Shown: piece by piece, positions 1-9,118 of the stretch
How the letters are laid out: each line of letters starts with the position of its first letter
Position numbering within the stretch: position 1 is the stretch's first letter
Source: Symsagittifera roscoffensis
Lineage: Eukaryota; Xenacoelomorpha; Acoela; Convolutidae
Reading direction: 5' to 3'
DNA length: 64,000 bases
Assembly (NCBI RefSeq): GCF_963678635.1
Contig: NC_087062.1
Span: 9,284,670 to 9,348,669 of the forward strand
The notes under the pieces: generated by a model
Database searches by the model: none
What the model saw: the letters and a program-made list of their open reading frames with translations, nothing else
What the model was told of the DNA's origin: nothing
Translations under genes and position numbers: made by a program

Positions 1-343
1 TTTGAAAGGGGGGACTGGAAAAGAGCCCAGAAGACTTTTCCAGAAAAAAAACTAATTACGATCTATATAAGTGTCTTCACTGCGTTAAATGACACTTGAA
101 TTTCGAATTAAATAACAAATTGAAAAAGCAGACATAAAAAAACTCTGTTGTTGGCGGTATATGAGTCTATTTAAAATGATTTAATGAAGTGGTGCTTAAT
201 TATCCTTGTGTACTTGCCTCAAACTATCTGCTTCTATGCTGCTTCAAAAAACAATATGGGAAATAAGAAATTAAATTGTCGAAAACATCACAAAACAACT
301 AGAAACAATAAATTCAATTTGAGGAGATATATTGAAAGCTGTG

Positions 344-889
344 CTACTCATGATTTCCGGAAGGTGGTTCTTGTTTCAGTGGAGGCCCTTGCTGCATTGG
401 TGGTCGCATTCCGGGGTGTGGGGGACCGAAGCCGTGCGGCGGAGGACCATGGCCTGGCGGAATTCCTCCGGGAGGTGGATGTCTCATCATCATCGGTGGA
501 CCCATTCCAGGTGGAACGCCACGTGGAATCATTCCTGGAGGCATTGCTCCTGGGGGTAAGCCACGAGGTGCAAAGTGAGGTGGAGGTCCCATTTGCATTG
601 GATGTCCCATAGGAGGCATAACAGCACCGGGTGGAACGCCTCTCACTGGTGGCATTTTACCTCGTGCAAGTGACGCAGTTGGTGGCACAGCAGCTCCGCC
701 GGCAACTTTCGAGTATTGCGCAGTTGTCTGATCAATTAGAGACTGTGCCTTCTCTTCTACCCATTTTTGATAAAAGTAGCGAACATTTTCTTTATGCTTT
801 CGACCATTGTTATGGGTTTTCCGAACAGATGGAGAGTCATGCGTTAGAAACGTATCACAATAGTCACAAAAATACCGACCTCTTCCCAT
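344..889 (-). CDS. SNRPC: U1 small nuclear ribonucleoprotein C (U1-C), main exon
   Basis: The 181-residue product is U1-C, the U1 snRNP subunit that helps U1 recognise and hold the 5' splice site at the first step of nuclear pre-mRNA splicing. The N-terminus carries the family's matrin-type C2H2 zinc finger: C8, C11, H26, H32, around the near-invariant [11 protein letters not shown] core, followed by the conserved YQKW and AQSLIDQTT segments. Residues from about 75 on are Pro/Gly/Met-rich low complexity, as usual for U1-C; total length is normal. The start at 889 has a good context (G at -3 and +4). It adds two residues relative to the usual MPK-YCDYCD start, so a short upstream coding exon is possible. 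It is the only host gene seen and is a good marker of animal origin. The stop is TAG at 344-346. Confidence 0.95.
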   Translation of the reverse strand: MGRGRYFCDYCDTFLTHDSPSVRKTHNNGRKHKENVRYFYQKWVEEKAQSLIDQTTAQYSKVAGGAAVPPTASLARGKMPPVRGVPPGAVMPPMGHPMQMGPPPHFAPRGLPPGAMPPGMIPRGVPPGMGPPMMMRHPPPGGIPPGHGPPPHGFGPPHPGMRPPMQQGPPLKQEPPSGNHE

Positions 890-903
890 ATCAAAACCTG
901 TAA
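890..903 (-). other. Putative 3' splice site upstream of the U1-C exon
   Basis: Read on the minus strand, a pyrimidine-rich tract ends in TTCTTACAG just before GTTTTGATATGG, where the U1-C start codon lies. This looks like an acceptor site, so the U1-C exon is probably preceded by an intron and a non-coding or very short first exon. That exon is not identified; it could lie in 904-1300 or beyond the retrotransposon nest, more than 50 kb away. Confidence 0.5.
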
Positions 904-1300
904 GAAAAACATTTAGAGAAACTACAAGATCTTTAGCGACATTTGGTCATCCAAACAAGTTTTATAGCCGAATGATTTTTGTATCTCGCTCACGAAGCAA
1001 GGCACTCTTCCAAACTCGACCATTGATTCCAATTCTTGAAATGTCATTTTGTTAAAGACAGTTTCAAAAATTTGCTTTTTAAGTCCAGCCAATTCAGGTC
1101 AAATTTATGATAACTGTTAGGCTTTTCCTTCTCAGTTAAAAATGAATAACAGGGCAGCCGTGGTGGCCCTCTATTTCTAACTACTGATTATCATTACACC
1201 AAATTCAACAAACCTGGTCTCTGGGAAAACAGCTTCTTCCTTCTTTTCTCCATCTCCAGTACCAGCTGAGTTCTTTCCTTATTTCCTTATTTTTATCTCT
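904..1300. other. No gene seen; includes probable 5' untranslated start of LINE-A
   Basis: No coding region is supported here. Somewhere after about 1140 the sequence probably becomes the 5' untranslated region of LINE-A, because a short reading frame starting at 1301 continues, across the giant LTR insertion, into the segment directly upstream of LINE-A ORF1. The exact LINE-A 5' end cannot be fixed without another copy. Confidence 0.4.
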
Positions 1301-1375
1301 ATGTTAGAAATCATAGCCGCAAGTTCCCTTTCTCACTCAATCGAACAAGGTCTAACCCCTGAACAGAAAAATATA
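1301..1375 (+). pseudogene. N-terminal 25 codons of LINE-A leader ORF (ORF0), cut by LTR insertion
   Basis: An ATG at 1301 opens 25 codons that stop exactly at the first base of the 5' LTR (1376). The frame resumes right after the 3' LTR at 24199 (and at 34243 in the second copy) and runs 173 codons to TAA. Joining the outside flanks keeps the frame, and the three bases ATA occur on both sides, consistent with a 3-bp target duplication. The product, about 198 residues with a basic C-terminus (KSKPSKNRRRAKKR), matches nothing I recognise. It lies upstream of the LINE-A PHD-type ORF1, so I infer it is a short first ORF of that LINE; an independent host exon is the alternative. Confidence 0.6.
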
Positions 1376-2040
1376 TGTGACATTCGACCAGAATGGCCAA
1401 AATGCAATCTCTGCGGAATTCGAAATTTTAGCAGCGAGCCTTCCGGATTGGTGATTATTAAGAATTAAGAACGTTATTTGAACGATGGGACAAAACGTGA
1501 AGGTTAAAGGATTCGGGAATTGCTAATTTTTAAATTTTCGAAGTGATTACGTAACATTTCTGAGAAACGTCAGAAACGGCCATTTTGGCAAAAAGGTCGA
1601 AGAAAAACAGAATAACGATAGTCGCACTGGCGAAAACAACGAAGATTGTGATAGAAAAACAACAGAGGGAACAGAAAGACGTTCCGAGTTGCAACTATTG
1701 TGTCGCTACAATAGTTGCAAGGCCGTTGCAGATAACGGTGAAGGGTGGAAAACAGCCTTCCGGATTAAGAAGAAGTCAAGATTAGCGAGCTTGATTCAGT
1801 GGATTCGAGAATCCGGAAGGGGTTCGGAACTGAAACTTTTATTCTTTTGTATAGACTTTTAGCTTCTTGTCATGTCCTGATTTGAATTTAATTAACAACT
1901 GGATTCATTTTGATAAGGATGAGAAGCTAGGCGTTGGGGGAAAGGGTTGATCCATCTTCGATGGAGATGATGATTTTTATCTACTGAACAAAAACAATAG
2001 TAATATAGTAAATAGTAGTAAGCCTATTTTTAGGAGTGAC

Positions 2041-2075
2041 CTCGTGGTCTGGGGATACTGAGACCCAGCCATGAG
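2041..2075 (+). promoter_or_regulatory. Conserved LTR hairpin
   Basis: CTCGT pairs with ATGAG and GGTCT pairs with AGACC around the loop GGGGATACTG. The related minus-strand LTR has the same structure at the same distance from the LTR end, with paired changes (T-A to A-T and G-C to A-T). It is also present in both 3' LTR copies (23947-23981 and 33991-34025). The function is unknown; a transcript or packaging element is possible. Confidence 0.5.
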
Positions 2076-2206
2076 CTCACTATTTCTGCATGTAATCTAG
2101 TTAATTTGAGTGTTTTGACCGAAGCCGAAAGCAGTAACGTTTTTGTCGACCCGATGTTAGAAAAGACCACCGAAAAGTACTGGCTTGGTAGAGACGGTGA
2201 AAAGCA

Positions 2207-2240
2207 TATAAAGCTCTGTTTAGACGTTAGCCAGTCGTCT
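2207..2240 (+). promoter_or_regulatory. Putative LTR promoter: TATAAAG box and start site
   Basis: TATAAAG at 2207-2213 lies about 26 bp before CCAGTCGTCT (2231-2240). The string GCCAGTCGT is kept at the corresponding place in the otherwise diverged minus-strand LTR. The spacing fits TATA plus initiator, which would put transcription start near 2233 and leave about 60 bp of R/U5. This is inference from spacing and conservation only. Confidence 0.4.
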
Positions 2241-2292
2241 TAGGACTTAGTTTTATTTTCCGTCGATATGTATCTTCAGGGCGAATGTTACA

Positions 2293-5269
2293 TACATGTT
2301 TTTATGGCGCTCCTGGGTGTTATTCTTTTTAACATCATGACCGGCAGAACCGTTAACGAGCACTCCGCGCCGAGCGGATGCTCACATTAACGCCCTTATT
2401 AGGCCTAAACCGCCGGGGCGGAGGGGTGGTTCGGAGCGCGGAAGCCCTCCGGATTACCGTGAATAGCTTTTTAACTTAGTTAAGACCGAAAATTCACGAA
2501 CCAGGAAGGGTGGGGGGATCGGCCATTCCCTCGTTCCCTGAGAGGTTTGTGACCAAAAACACTTAAAGATATACATAAAACCAAACAAAAAGTAGTATAG
2601 TACCCAAGAAAAACAAAAAACATAAAAAAAAAATAACCGAAAAACCAAAAACAGTAAAAAAGTAAAAAATCAGTAGAAATCATCCCCCCAGACAAGATGT
2701 GATCCGACCCCCCGTTGTTGTTGATAGATATATTGTTGTTACAGGCATTTATATCACTCAGGATTGTTACAATCAATTTTGTAGCCGTTTGTGAGGCTTG
2801 TACTGTAGGGTTATTTGAGCATTTAAGCACGTTAATGATAAATTGCGCTCAATCCGGAAGGGTCAGCTGATTTGCGCTCAATTCGGAAGGGTCTTGGGAG
2901 AAGGCTGATCCGGCAAGCAGTACAAGGAGCAACAAGAAGGGGCTCAACGACAACAACAGTCGACTGTTGGGTTTCGTTATCAAGTTTTGTATCCCTTTTG
3001 GTACAAAAAATTAAGATAGTAATCTGTGGGGGGCTCGACAGTGCTGCACTGTAGTGACCCTTCACCGAACTGCGAATATCCGAGTTAAGCACCTTAATTC
3101 GGATATAAAACTAACCCGGAGGGGTATAGTATTACTAATATTATTACTAATATAGCCTATATTGATACTCTTATACCGTTTTTCAGTGAAAAACACAGAA
3201 AGTAGACCGGTTTTTAGGGTCAAAATAGCGATATTTTGATCCCCCCACAAGTCGCGATTTTTGAGATATCGATATTTTTTGAAACGGAAAAAAGCGCTAA
3301 AGTAGTGTATTACATCGTAACTGCACTACCATAATAGTTAGAACCGGTTAAGTTTAGTTCGGAAGTGGTTGGAACTATTTTGGAACCAAAAAACCGAATT
3401 TTCGTGATTTTTGAGAAAACGAAACACTATAAATTCAGAAAATTTTTTGAAATTTTTGAGTTACAACAGTAAAAATAGTTGTTCGGACAACGTTCACTAG
3501 TGAATCTACACGTTTTAAAACCCGCTACCCGAAAGCCTTCCGGGTTGCAGAGAAATCGAACTTAACGTGTTTGATTCGGTGGATTCATCAATCCGGAGGG
3601 GTACAGGTAGCATAGTTTTTTGCAAATTTTTTCAACTAAAGCGTTTTAGATCGGGTCTTTTGCATTGAACTAGAAGAAAATAGGCCTTTTGAGCTCGGAT
3701 CAATAAATTTTAGGTCGAAAGGACCAGATTTGCGGAAAAAGTTAGGCGGAACCTATAATAGAGAAATTTCTTGACTTTGAGAAAAAAAGACGTTTTGGCT
3801 AAGAACTTTTCGACGACTAAACAGATCCAGTTGATCTTAATACCAATAGATCAGAAATTAGCTGAGCTTACTGATAGGGACAAAAGTTTTGCAAAAAAGT
3901 AAGCGTGAAAATTTTTTGAGATTGTTTTTAGCAAATTCCTCAATTTGGAAGGGTACACCCTTCACGTTTTATAAAAATTTTTTTAGAAAAGCCCTAATAC
4001 CCCTACCAAAAGGTAATAGCGGTTGAATAAAGTAATTTTAGGCCGTTCTAGACGAAAAGGGAAGGCTAAAGGCACAGAAAAACCTTAATCGAGCCGAAGT
4101 TAGGCGAGCGATAAGACCCTTCACCGTTAGTGTGAATTGTCAAATAAGAGGCTTAACTTTAATCCGGAAGGGTCTAGGAAAGTAGTAAATACCCTTCCTA
4201 GTTAATTGAAAAAGCAAGATTGCATAAGAGAACGTATCCGGAGGGGTATAGGTTGAAAGAAGGAAATCTCCGAAAAGCTACTTTTACAAAACCGGAGGGC
4301 TCCCAATCCGGAGGGGTCAAAATTTTTTCAAGTTAGGAGTAGTCCGAATCCGGAGGGGTCTTATAGTTGCTAATTCGGAGGGGTCCAAATCCGGGGAGGT
4401 GTTCTATTAACTAACTCAGAGGGGTCCCAATCCGGAGGGGTCTAGATTTTGTTGATCCGGAAGGGTCTTAATTGTGATCCGGAAGGGTATTATTTTATTA
4501 AGGACTTAGGTAGGCGAAAGAAAGACTAAAGTGAGAGGTATTAGATTATTAGCACACAGGCTAGGTATCAGTGACTGCACTGGTAACTTGTCTTTCAATA
4601 AGAACCAGACCAAAACAAAACAGGTCCGAACTCGGATATTCGCGACACTAAGTTTGTATTAAAAAGAGCGAGGTTCATTGGTGTGGATTGTAACATAACA
4701 CGTTTTTGTGAAAAGTGACTGCCCTGAGGATTTTAGTAGGTCTAGCTCGGGAAGTCCGAAGGCAGATAGGTAACACAGAACTCGGTGGGTGCAATAGACG
4801 CTCACTTGAGAAAATTACTGCCTTCAAAGTTTTGTCTGTTTGGTGCAGCACCGAGCAGGGAAAGCTTTTTCTTTAAAAGACAAGTTCGACTATTGTACTG
4901 CGACCGACTAAAAGTACATTACACATACGTTTTTTTATAGAGATATTCATATTCTGTCATTATATATATTTTTTTGTTTTTGATTTTAAATCTACAAAAA
5001 CTGTGCTTGATTGGGTAGTGAGTACACTGTCTTTTAAATTAACTGATAACATCATATTGTGCTAGTTTTCAAATCTTACGACCGATAATCGGTTAGTGTG
5101 ATTAAATTTTATACAAACTGTATTCTGATAACATACAGGGATTCGTGGTCACTATTTAATAGAATCTTGTGAAATTTATTGTGTTGTGTCATTATTATTG
5201 TTAATAAAACTATGAGGTCACTAGCAATCGAGTTAAAGTGTATAGGCGTTAAGAAGTGACAAATCGAGA
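2293..5269 (+). other. 3-kb leader of giant element, with CCGGARGGGT motif cluster
   Basis: No convincing gene lies between the 5' LTR and gag. The leader is rich in a short motif, consensus AATCCGGARGGGTC, with exact or near copies at about 2851, 2881, 3115, 3590, 4161, 4236, 4305, 4347, 4372, 4387, 4413, 4428, 4454 and 4476, densest in 4161-4490. The reverse complement (CCTTCCGGATT or CCCTCCGGATT) occurs in the LTR (1438, 1756) and at 2446. Small open frames here overlap the motifs and are not supported. Confidence 0.7.
2305..2322 (+). promoter_or_regulatory. Candidate primer binding site
   Basis: TGGCGCTCCTGGGTGTTA starts 12 bases after the 5' LTR. It begins with TGG, as expected for pairing with the CCA end of a tRNA, and its next bases could pair with an acceptor and T-stem. 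I could not match it to a particular tRNA, and the distance from the LTR is somewhat long. Confidence 0.3.
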
Positions 5270-5833
5270 ATGAGTCTAGACAAGTCAAGGATACCAAAAC
5301 GAGGTAATAGCTCTAGGAAATTCATACCTGAGGAGCAAAGAAAAAAGATGACCGATCCTTTTGTGGATTGGATCAAACAAGCCCGGACCAACAAAGGTGA
5401 GACGGTTTCAGGCAGAATGGTTGAAACGAGAAGTCAGAAGACCTCAGAAGAGCGAAAAAAACTGTTAGAAGTGGAGGTCAATACGGACCATGCCATGAAC
5501 GACAACCAGGAAGTACATGCACTGGAAGGGAGAGGCAGAAGGCTGGCGAGTGAATCTACTCCGGTAGAACAAGGCCATGATTTTGCCACTTCCACCGGGA
5601 CACTGGATCGAGAAGAGATGTCGGAACTGTCCGACATCTCAACTGAAATAGCGGCAACGAGAAGATCTCCGACAGACAACACTAGGATGGCAGGCGGAAC
5701 TGGGAAACAAACAACGTCTTCATCGTTCTCAGAAAGAATGAAGAACACCTTCGGAAACATCTTTCCATTCACCATGGGAGGAGGCGCAGGAAACGAAGTT
5801 GAATCCCAGGAGGTAGAGGATGAAGAGGAGTAA
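5270..5833 (+). pseudogene. Gag polyprotein, N-terminal part, ended by an in-frame TAA
   Basis: This frame encodes 187 residues starting MSLDKSRIPKRG. It is hydrophilic, with a basic start and a very acidic end (EVEDEEE), and has no recognised domain. The stop TAA at 5831-5833 is in the same frame as the large gag ORF that follows, and the 16 codons between are open. The two were therefore most likely one gag ORF now split by a single nonsense change. A separately translated small protein is possible but less likely. It is the first substantial ORF after the leader. Confidence 0.6.
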
Positions 5834-5881
5834 GGGGACTTTGGATCTCAAGTCAGCCTCAATAGTTCGATCCAGGAGAAT

Positions 5882-8800
5882 GTGGCATACGTCGGAAGAG
5901 AGACTGGAACCATGGACAAATTTGGTGTAGTGACAACGATAAGCAAAGAGGCAAACACACCGGGCCAGTCAAAAGACTTCGCGATTATTGCAAATTCAGA
6001 GCCACAAACTGGAGAGAGTAGAGACAGAGGGCTAGGCAACGCATTGGCGAATCCCGGAGGGGATAATGAAAAGACGTCGAGGCAGAGAGTCAAGGCCCGG
6101 ATCTCCACCAGCATGAAGCTACCTGGGACCGACAGGGTTACACCGCCACTAGTGACGCCACTCGTGGATAACGGGGCGGCACTAGAAGAAGCCTTAAACA
6201 ACATAGTGGAAAGTTTAGGAGAGCAAAATGAACAGATGTCAATAAGGATGAGTGAACTAGAAAGAGCAGTTCACATTGAAAGAGAAGGCCTGCGGGAAGA
6301 AATAAACCGCAATAGACAAGAAGTTGGCAGGAGCGAAAAACGCTTAAAAGAAAGAACGGACAAGCATATGAGGAAGAACTTGTCGCGAATGACAAGAGAA
6401 GCGGAACAGCGAGAGTTACGCTTAAGAGACGACATGGAGAAGTTAAGAATTCAGCAAGAGCAGTCTCTTGGGACTCTTGACACAAAGATAGACGCGATGA
6501 TGGAGAGGCGAACTCAGGCTATCATGGATAGGTTGGACGGGCTACTAAGCAGCAAGAGTGGACCAAAAGAAGGAGAACCGAACTCGGGGGGTCCCAGCAG
6601 GGAACCGAGGGTGAACTTCAATGAACATCAAAAGAGGAAGACGTATGGATCCACTAGAGGCAGGGGCAGTTCATCAGGCTATGCCACAAGGGGTAATGGA
6701 GCGTGGGGCCCGAACAGTAGAGCAAGTTCAACGGGGAACAGGCAAACCTCTAACGAACGACCAAGGCAAGGCACACATGCGACTGGGAGAAGTGATTTCG
6801 GCAACAGGGGGCATGCAAGCCCGAGGAGGAGTCATGTGGGCCAAGCGGGAAACACTCACGGCGGTTCGGATTGCAGGGATTCAACGCATACAGAGCCTTT
6901 GACGAGGTGTGAGGACACCCAAGCGGGACACTCAAGGGATGCTACGGCAATGGCCACAGCACTTGAACCCCTAAACAAGTCTTTGGAGACATTCCTGACA
7001 AGGTTATCCAGAACCAATGAACGCAGTGAGATGTCCAGAAGGGTCTCTAAGAAACCAAGATGCTGTAAAGATGAATCTGATGGCTGCATTGATACCTGGA
7101 TAGAGGTAATGAAGCTGCATTTCGAGGAAAAGGACTTGTCAGAGAGACAGGAATGCAGTGCACTCACCAGCAACTTGGAAGGGACAGCCCTGAACTGTGT
7201 CATGGCCAAGAAGCAATATCAGCGTGACACAGCTGAGAAAATCTTCGAAATCTTGTTGAACCGTTTCGGACCAGGGGTGCAGGGGCACCAAGCGATGATG
7301 CGCTTCGAGAAACGGAGGCAACGAGAAGATGAAACGATAGATAAGTTTCTCGATGATTTGGAGATGCTGAGAAGACGCAGCCAACCGGATGACTCAAACC
7401 GAAGGGTTAACCTGGCCGTAGCCTCAAAATTCATCGATGGTGTGAAGAATGATGAACTTCGTACGATGCTAGCAACGCATTACACACCACTATCAACCAA
7501 TGCGCCAACACCGGAGGAGTTGAGGCTCAAGTCGAAAGAATATCTTTTGCTGAAACCTCCTTCGAGATCTGGATACTACAAGAACAATTATGGAAATTTT
7601 AACAACGGACCAGCAAACCAAGGGAACAATTGGTACAAACCGAGGGATGATATGGACAAGAGACGCTCTTGTGCCAATTGCAGTTCAACGGACCATCATG
7701 TGTCAGCATGCCCAGCTTACAAACAAGGCATGAAAGCAATAGGCTTTAGCCTCGAGGACGAAGATGCGTCAGAATTAGTCCATGAGGATTTCATGAGAGG
7801 ACTAATTGCAAAATTCGGACCGAGGTGTTTCTTTTGCAATTTGGAAGGTCATTTTAAATCAGATTGTCCGCAATTCTGGGATGCAGTGGCAGACATCAAG
7901 GATCCAAGACATGAAGAAGCTTTGTCAGGAGTGAAAGCCAGCAAGGCTCGACTTTTGAGTGAAGCAGAGGCACGCAGAAAGGATAAACCTCAAGAGCTGG
8001 CGGCAAAGAAAATGCAAGCGGTAACGGAGGATACACATGAGCCGGAACCAGCAACTGCGGCTGATGACTTCAAGATCGATTATAAGGCAGCCGCGAGGGA
8101 TGCTCTAAATAGAGTGCAGCAGGAACTGGTGACGAGAGAGATCGAACAAAAAGTGAAACTTGAACTGGAAAATGAGAAACTTCAGGAGCAACTGAATACC
8201 TTCGAAGCAACGGAGTTCGAAGAAACGAAAGCACCAAGCAGTTTGAGCATGAAGCTTAATGTGATCTCCGGTCAGAGGTTCGGCATGGTGCCGCAAGGAA
8301 GCAAGATACAGTCGATAATCTCAGTGGCTGGACACCAGGTAATAAGGAATCTGAGTGAACCATCCGAGTTCACTTTGATGCATTTGGACACATATGCAGA
8401 TTATCTGAAGCAGGTGGAGCCACGCACCGAGTCGAGAGCTGTGCGAGCACTACTAACGACGGGTGGCCCTCGCATGAAGAAACTTCATGGACGCTACCTA
8501 GAGGTCTATGGGCCGTATCAAGTAATGCTGAATGTGGATGGAATCAACATCTACACCAGGACTTATGTAACAACAGATGATGACCAAATGGGGCAGATCT
8601 ATTTGGGAGAAGAGGAACTCAAGGTCCGCAGGATAGGCCATGACGCCATGATGGAACAAGACGCAGTACACATTGGGTATGAAGCAGATGTGACCGCACA
8701 TCTGCTCGACACCAACGGAACAAAACTCGGAGTCACAGGGCTTCTGGACACAGGAGCGGTAGTGAGTGTGATGCCGATAAAAACTTGGGAAAGAATGGGC

Positions 8801-9118
8801 TTCACGCGGGAAGATCTAATTCCAACGAATCTCCGACTGGCCGCCGCCAATCGAGGAGCTATCTACATGGCCGGAAGAACACCAATAACGGTCCTCCACA
8901 TGGGAGGACGGGATCTTTGGATGAGCTTCCTGGTGGTAGAGAATCTGGACGACGCCGACCAATTCATCTTGGGCAGAGATTTTGTCAGGAATTTTGACGT
9001 GATGATTGACTTGAACAACGGTCTGATACGGATTAGAAACCCGGACCGAAAGTATGTTAAGAGACCAATTAATAGGATAATAACAGACGAAAACGAAGTA
9101 CCAATTTTTTTTGGATAG
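5882..9118 (+). CDS. gag: Gag-protease polyprotein
   Basis: This 1078-residue frame is gag, which forms the virus-like particle. Residues about 104-222 are charged and heptad-like (coiled coil). About 235-340 are Arg/Gly/Ser-rich, probably RNA-binding. A retrotransposon-gag capsid region follows (about 365-545). There are two CCHC zinc knuckles, CANCSSTDHHVSAC (near residue 597) and CFFCNLEGHFKSDC (near 649), both CX2CX4HX4C. The C-terminus is a pepsin-type aspartic protease with LLDTGA near residue 953 and ILGRDF downstream. Having the protease in the gag frame means pol needs a frame change (see 9104-9118). The listed start is a GTG in an open frame that continues upstream to the TAA at 5831, so the true start is probably 5270. 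Confidence 0.88.
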   Translation: MAYVGRETGTMDKFGVVTTISKEANTPGQSKDFAIIANSEPQTGESRDRGLGNALANPGGDNEKTSRQRVKARISTSMKLPGTDRVTPPLVTPLVDNGAALEEALNNIVESLGEQNEQMSIRMSELERAVHIEREGLREEINRNRQEVGRSEKRLKERTDKHMRKNLSRMTREAEQRELRLRDDMEKLRIQQEQSLGTLDTKIDAMMERRTQAIMDRLDGLLSSKSGPKEGEPNSGGPSREPRVNFNEHQKRKTYGSTRGRGSSSGYATRGNGAWGPNSRASSTGNRQTSNERPRQGTHATGRSDFGNRGHASPRRSHVGQAGNTHGGSDCRDSTHTEPLTRCEDTQAGHSRDATAMATALEPLNKSLETFLTRLSRTNERSEMSRRVSKKPRCCKDESDGCIDTWIEVMKLHFEEKDLSERQECSALTSNLEGTALNCVMAKKQYQRDTAEKIFEILLNRFGPGVQGHQAMMRFEKRRQREDETIDKFLDDLEMLRRRSQPDDSNRRVNLAVASKFIDGVKNDELRTMLATHYTPLSTNAPTPEELRLKSKEYLLLKPPSRSGYYKNNYGNFNNGPANQGNNWYKPRDDMDKRRSCANCSSTDHHVSACPAYKQGMKAIGFSLEDEDASELVHEDFMRGLIAKFGPRCFFCNLEGHFKSDCPQFWDAVADIKDPRHEEALSGVKASKARLLSEAEARRKDKPQELAAKKMQAVTEDTHEPEPATAADDFKIDYKAAARDALNRVQQELVTREIEQKVKLELENEKLQEQLNTFEATEFEETKAPSSLSMKLNVISGQRFGMVPQGSKIQSIISVAGHQVIRNLSEPSEFTLMHLDTYADYLKQVEPRTESRAVRALLTTGGPRMKKLHGRYLEVYGPYQVMLNVDGINIYTRTYVTTDDDQMGQIYLGEEELKVRRIGHDAMMEQDAVHIGYEADVTAHLLDTNGTKLGVTGLLDTGAVVSVMPIKTWERMGFTREDLIPTNLRLAAANRGAIYMAGRTPITVLHMGGRDLWMSFLVVENLDDADQFILGRDFVRNFDVMIDLNNGLIRIRNPDRKYVKRPINRIITDENEVPIFFG
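9104..9118 (+). promoter_or_regulatory. Gag-pol frame-change site at a run of eight T
   Basis: Gag ends ATT TTT TTT GGA TAG, and pol is open in the +1 frame across the same place (TTG GAT AGA AAA). The T run at 9105-9112 is therefore the point where ribosomes would have to change frame. A +1 programmed shift is possible. A one-base change in the homopolymer, real or from sequencing, would explain it equally well. It is not a -1 site, because the -1 frame stops almost at once. Confidence 0.45.

Larger units (their letters stand above)
1376..2292 (+). repeat. 5' LTR of giant Gypsy-like element (917 bp)
   Basis: This begins TGTGACATTCG and ends GAATGTTACA, so it has TG...CA ends. It is repeated at 23282-24198 and 33326-34242, all 917 bp. 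I count about 16-18 differences between this copy and the 3' copies, just under 2%. It contains the motif ATCCGGAAGGGG and its reverse complement, a conserved hairpin (2041-2075) and a TATA-like box. The 142-, 125- and 66-codon frames that overlap the copies are not conserved between them (the first copy has a TAA where the others read on), so I treat it as non-coding. Confidence 0.93.

Noticed and set aside
1585-1785. 66-codon frame repeated in all three LTR copies (also 23491 and 33535), and a 125-codon frame in the two 3' copies
   Set aside because: The 125-codon frame is stopped early in the 5' LTR, and the second LTR family has no counterpart. LTRs are identical at birth, so sharing between copies is not evidence of coding.
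1376-2292. Solo LTR
   Set aside because: The matching LTR lies 21 kb downstream in the same orientation with gag-pol between, a LINE-A frame continues across the pair, and the flanks of the single LTR do not show a target duplication.
2480-3250. Small frames in the leader (60-116 codons)
   Set aside because: Low-complexity products, overlap with the CCGGARGGGT motifs, no start context or relatives visible.
9105-9112. -1 slippery heptamer (T TTT TTT) for gag-pol
   Set aside because: The -1 frame (TGG ATA GAA AAG TAA) stops within five codons; pol is in the +1 frame.
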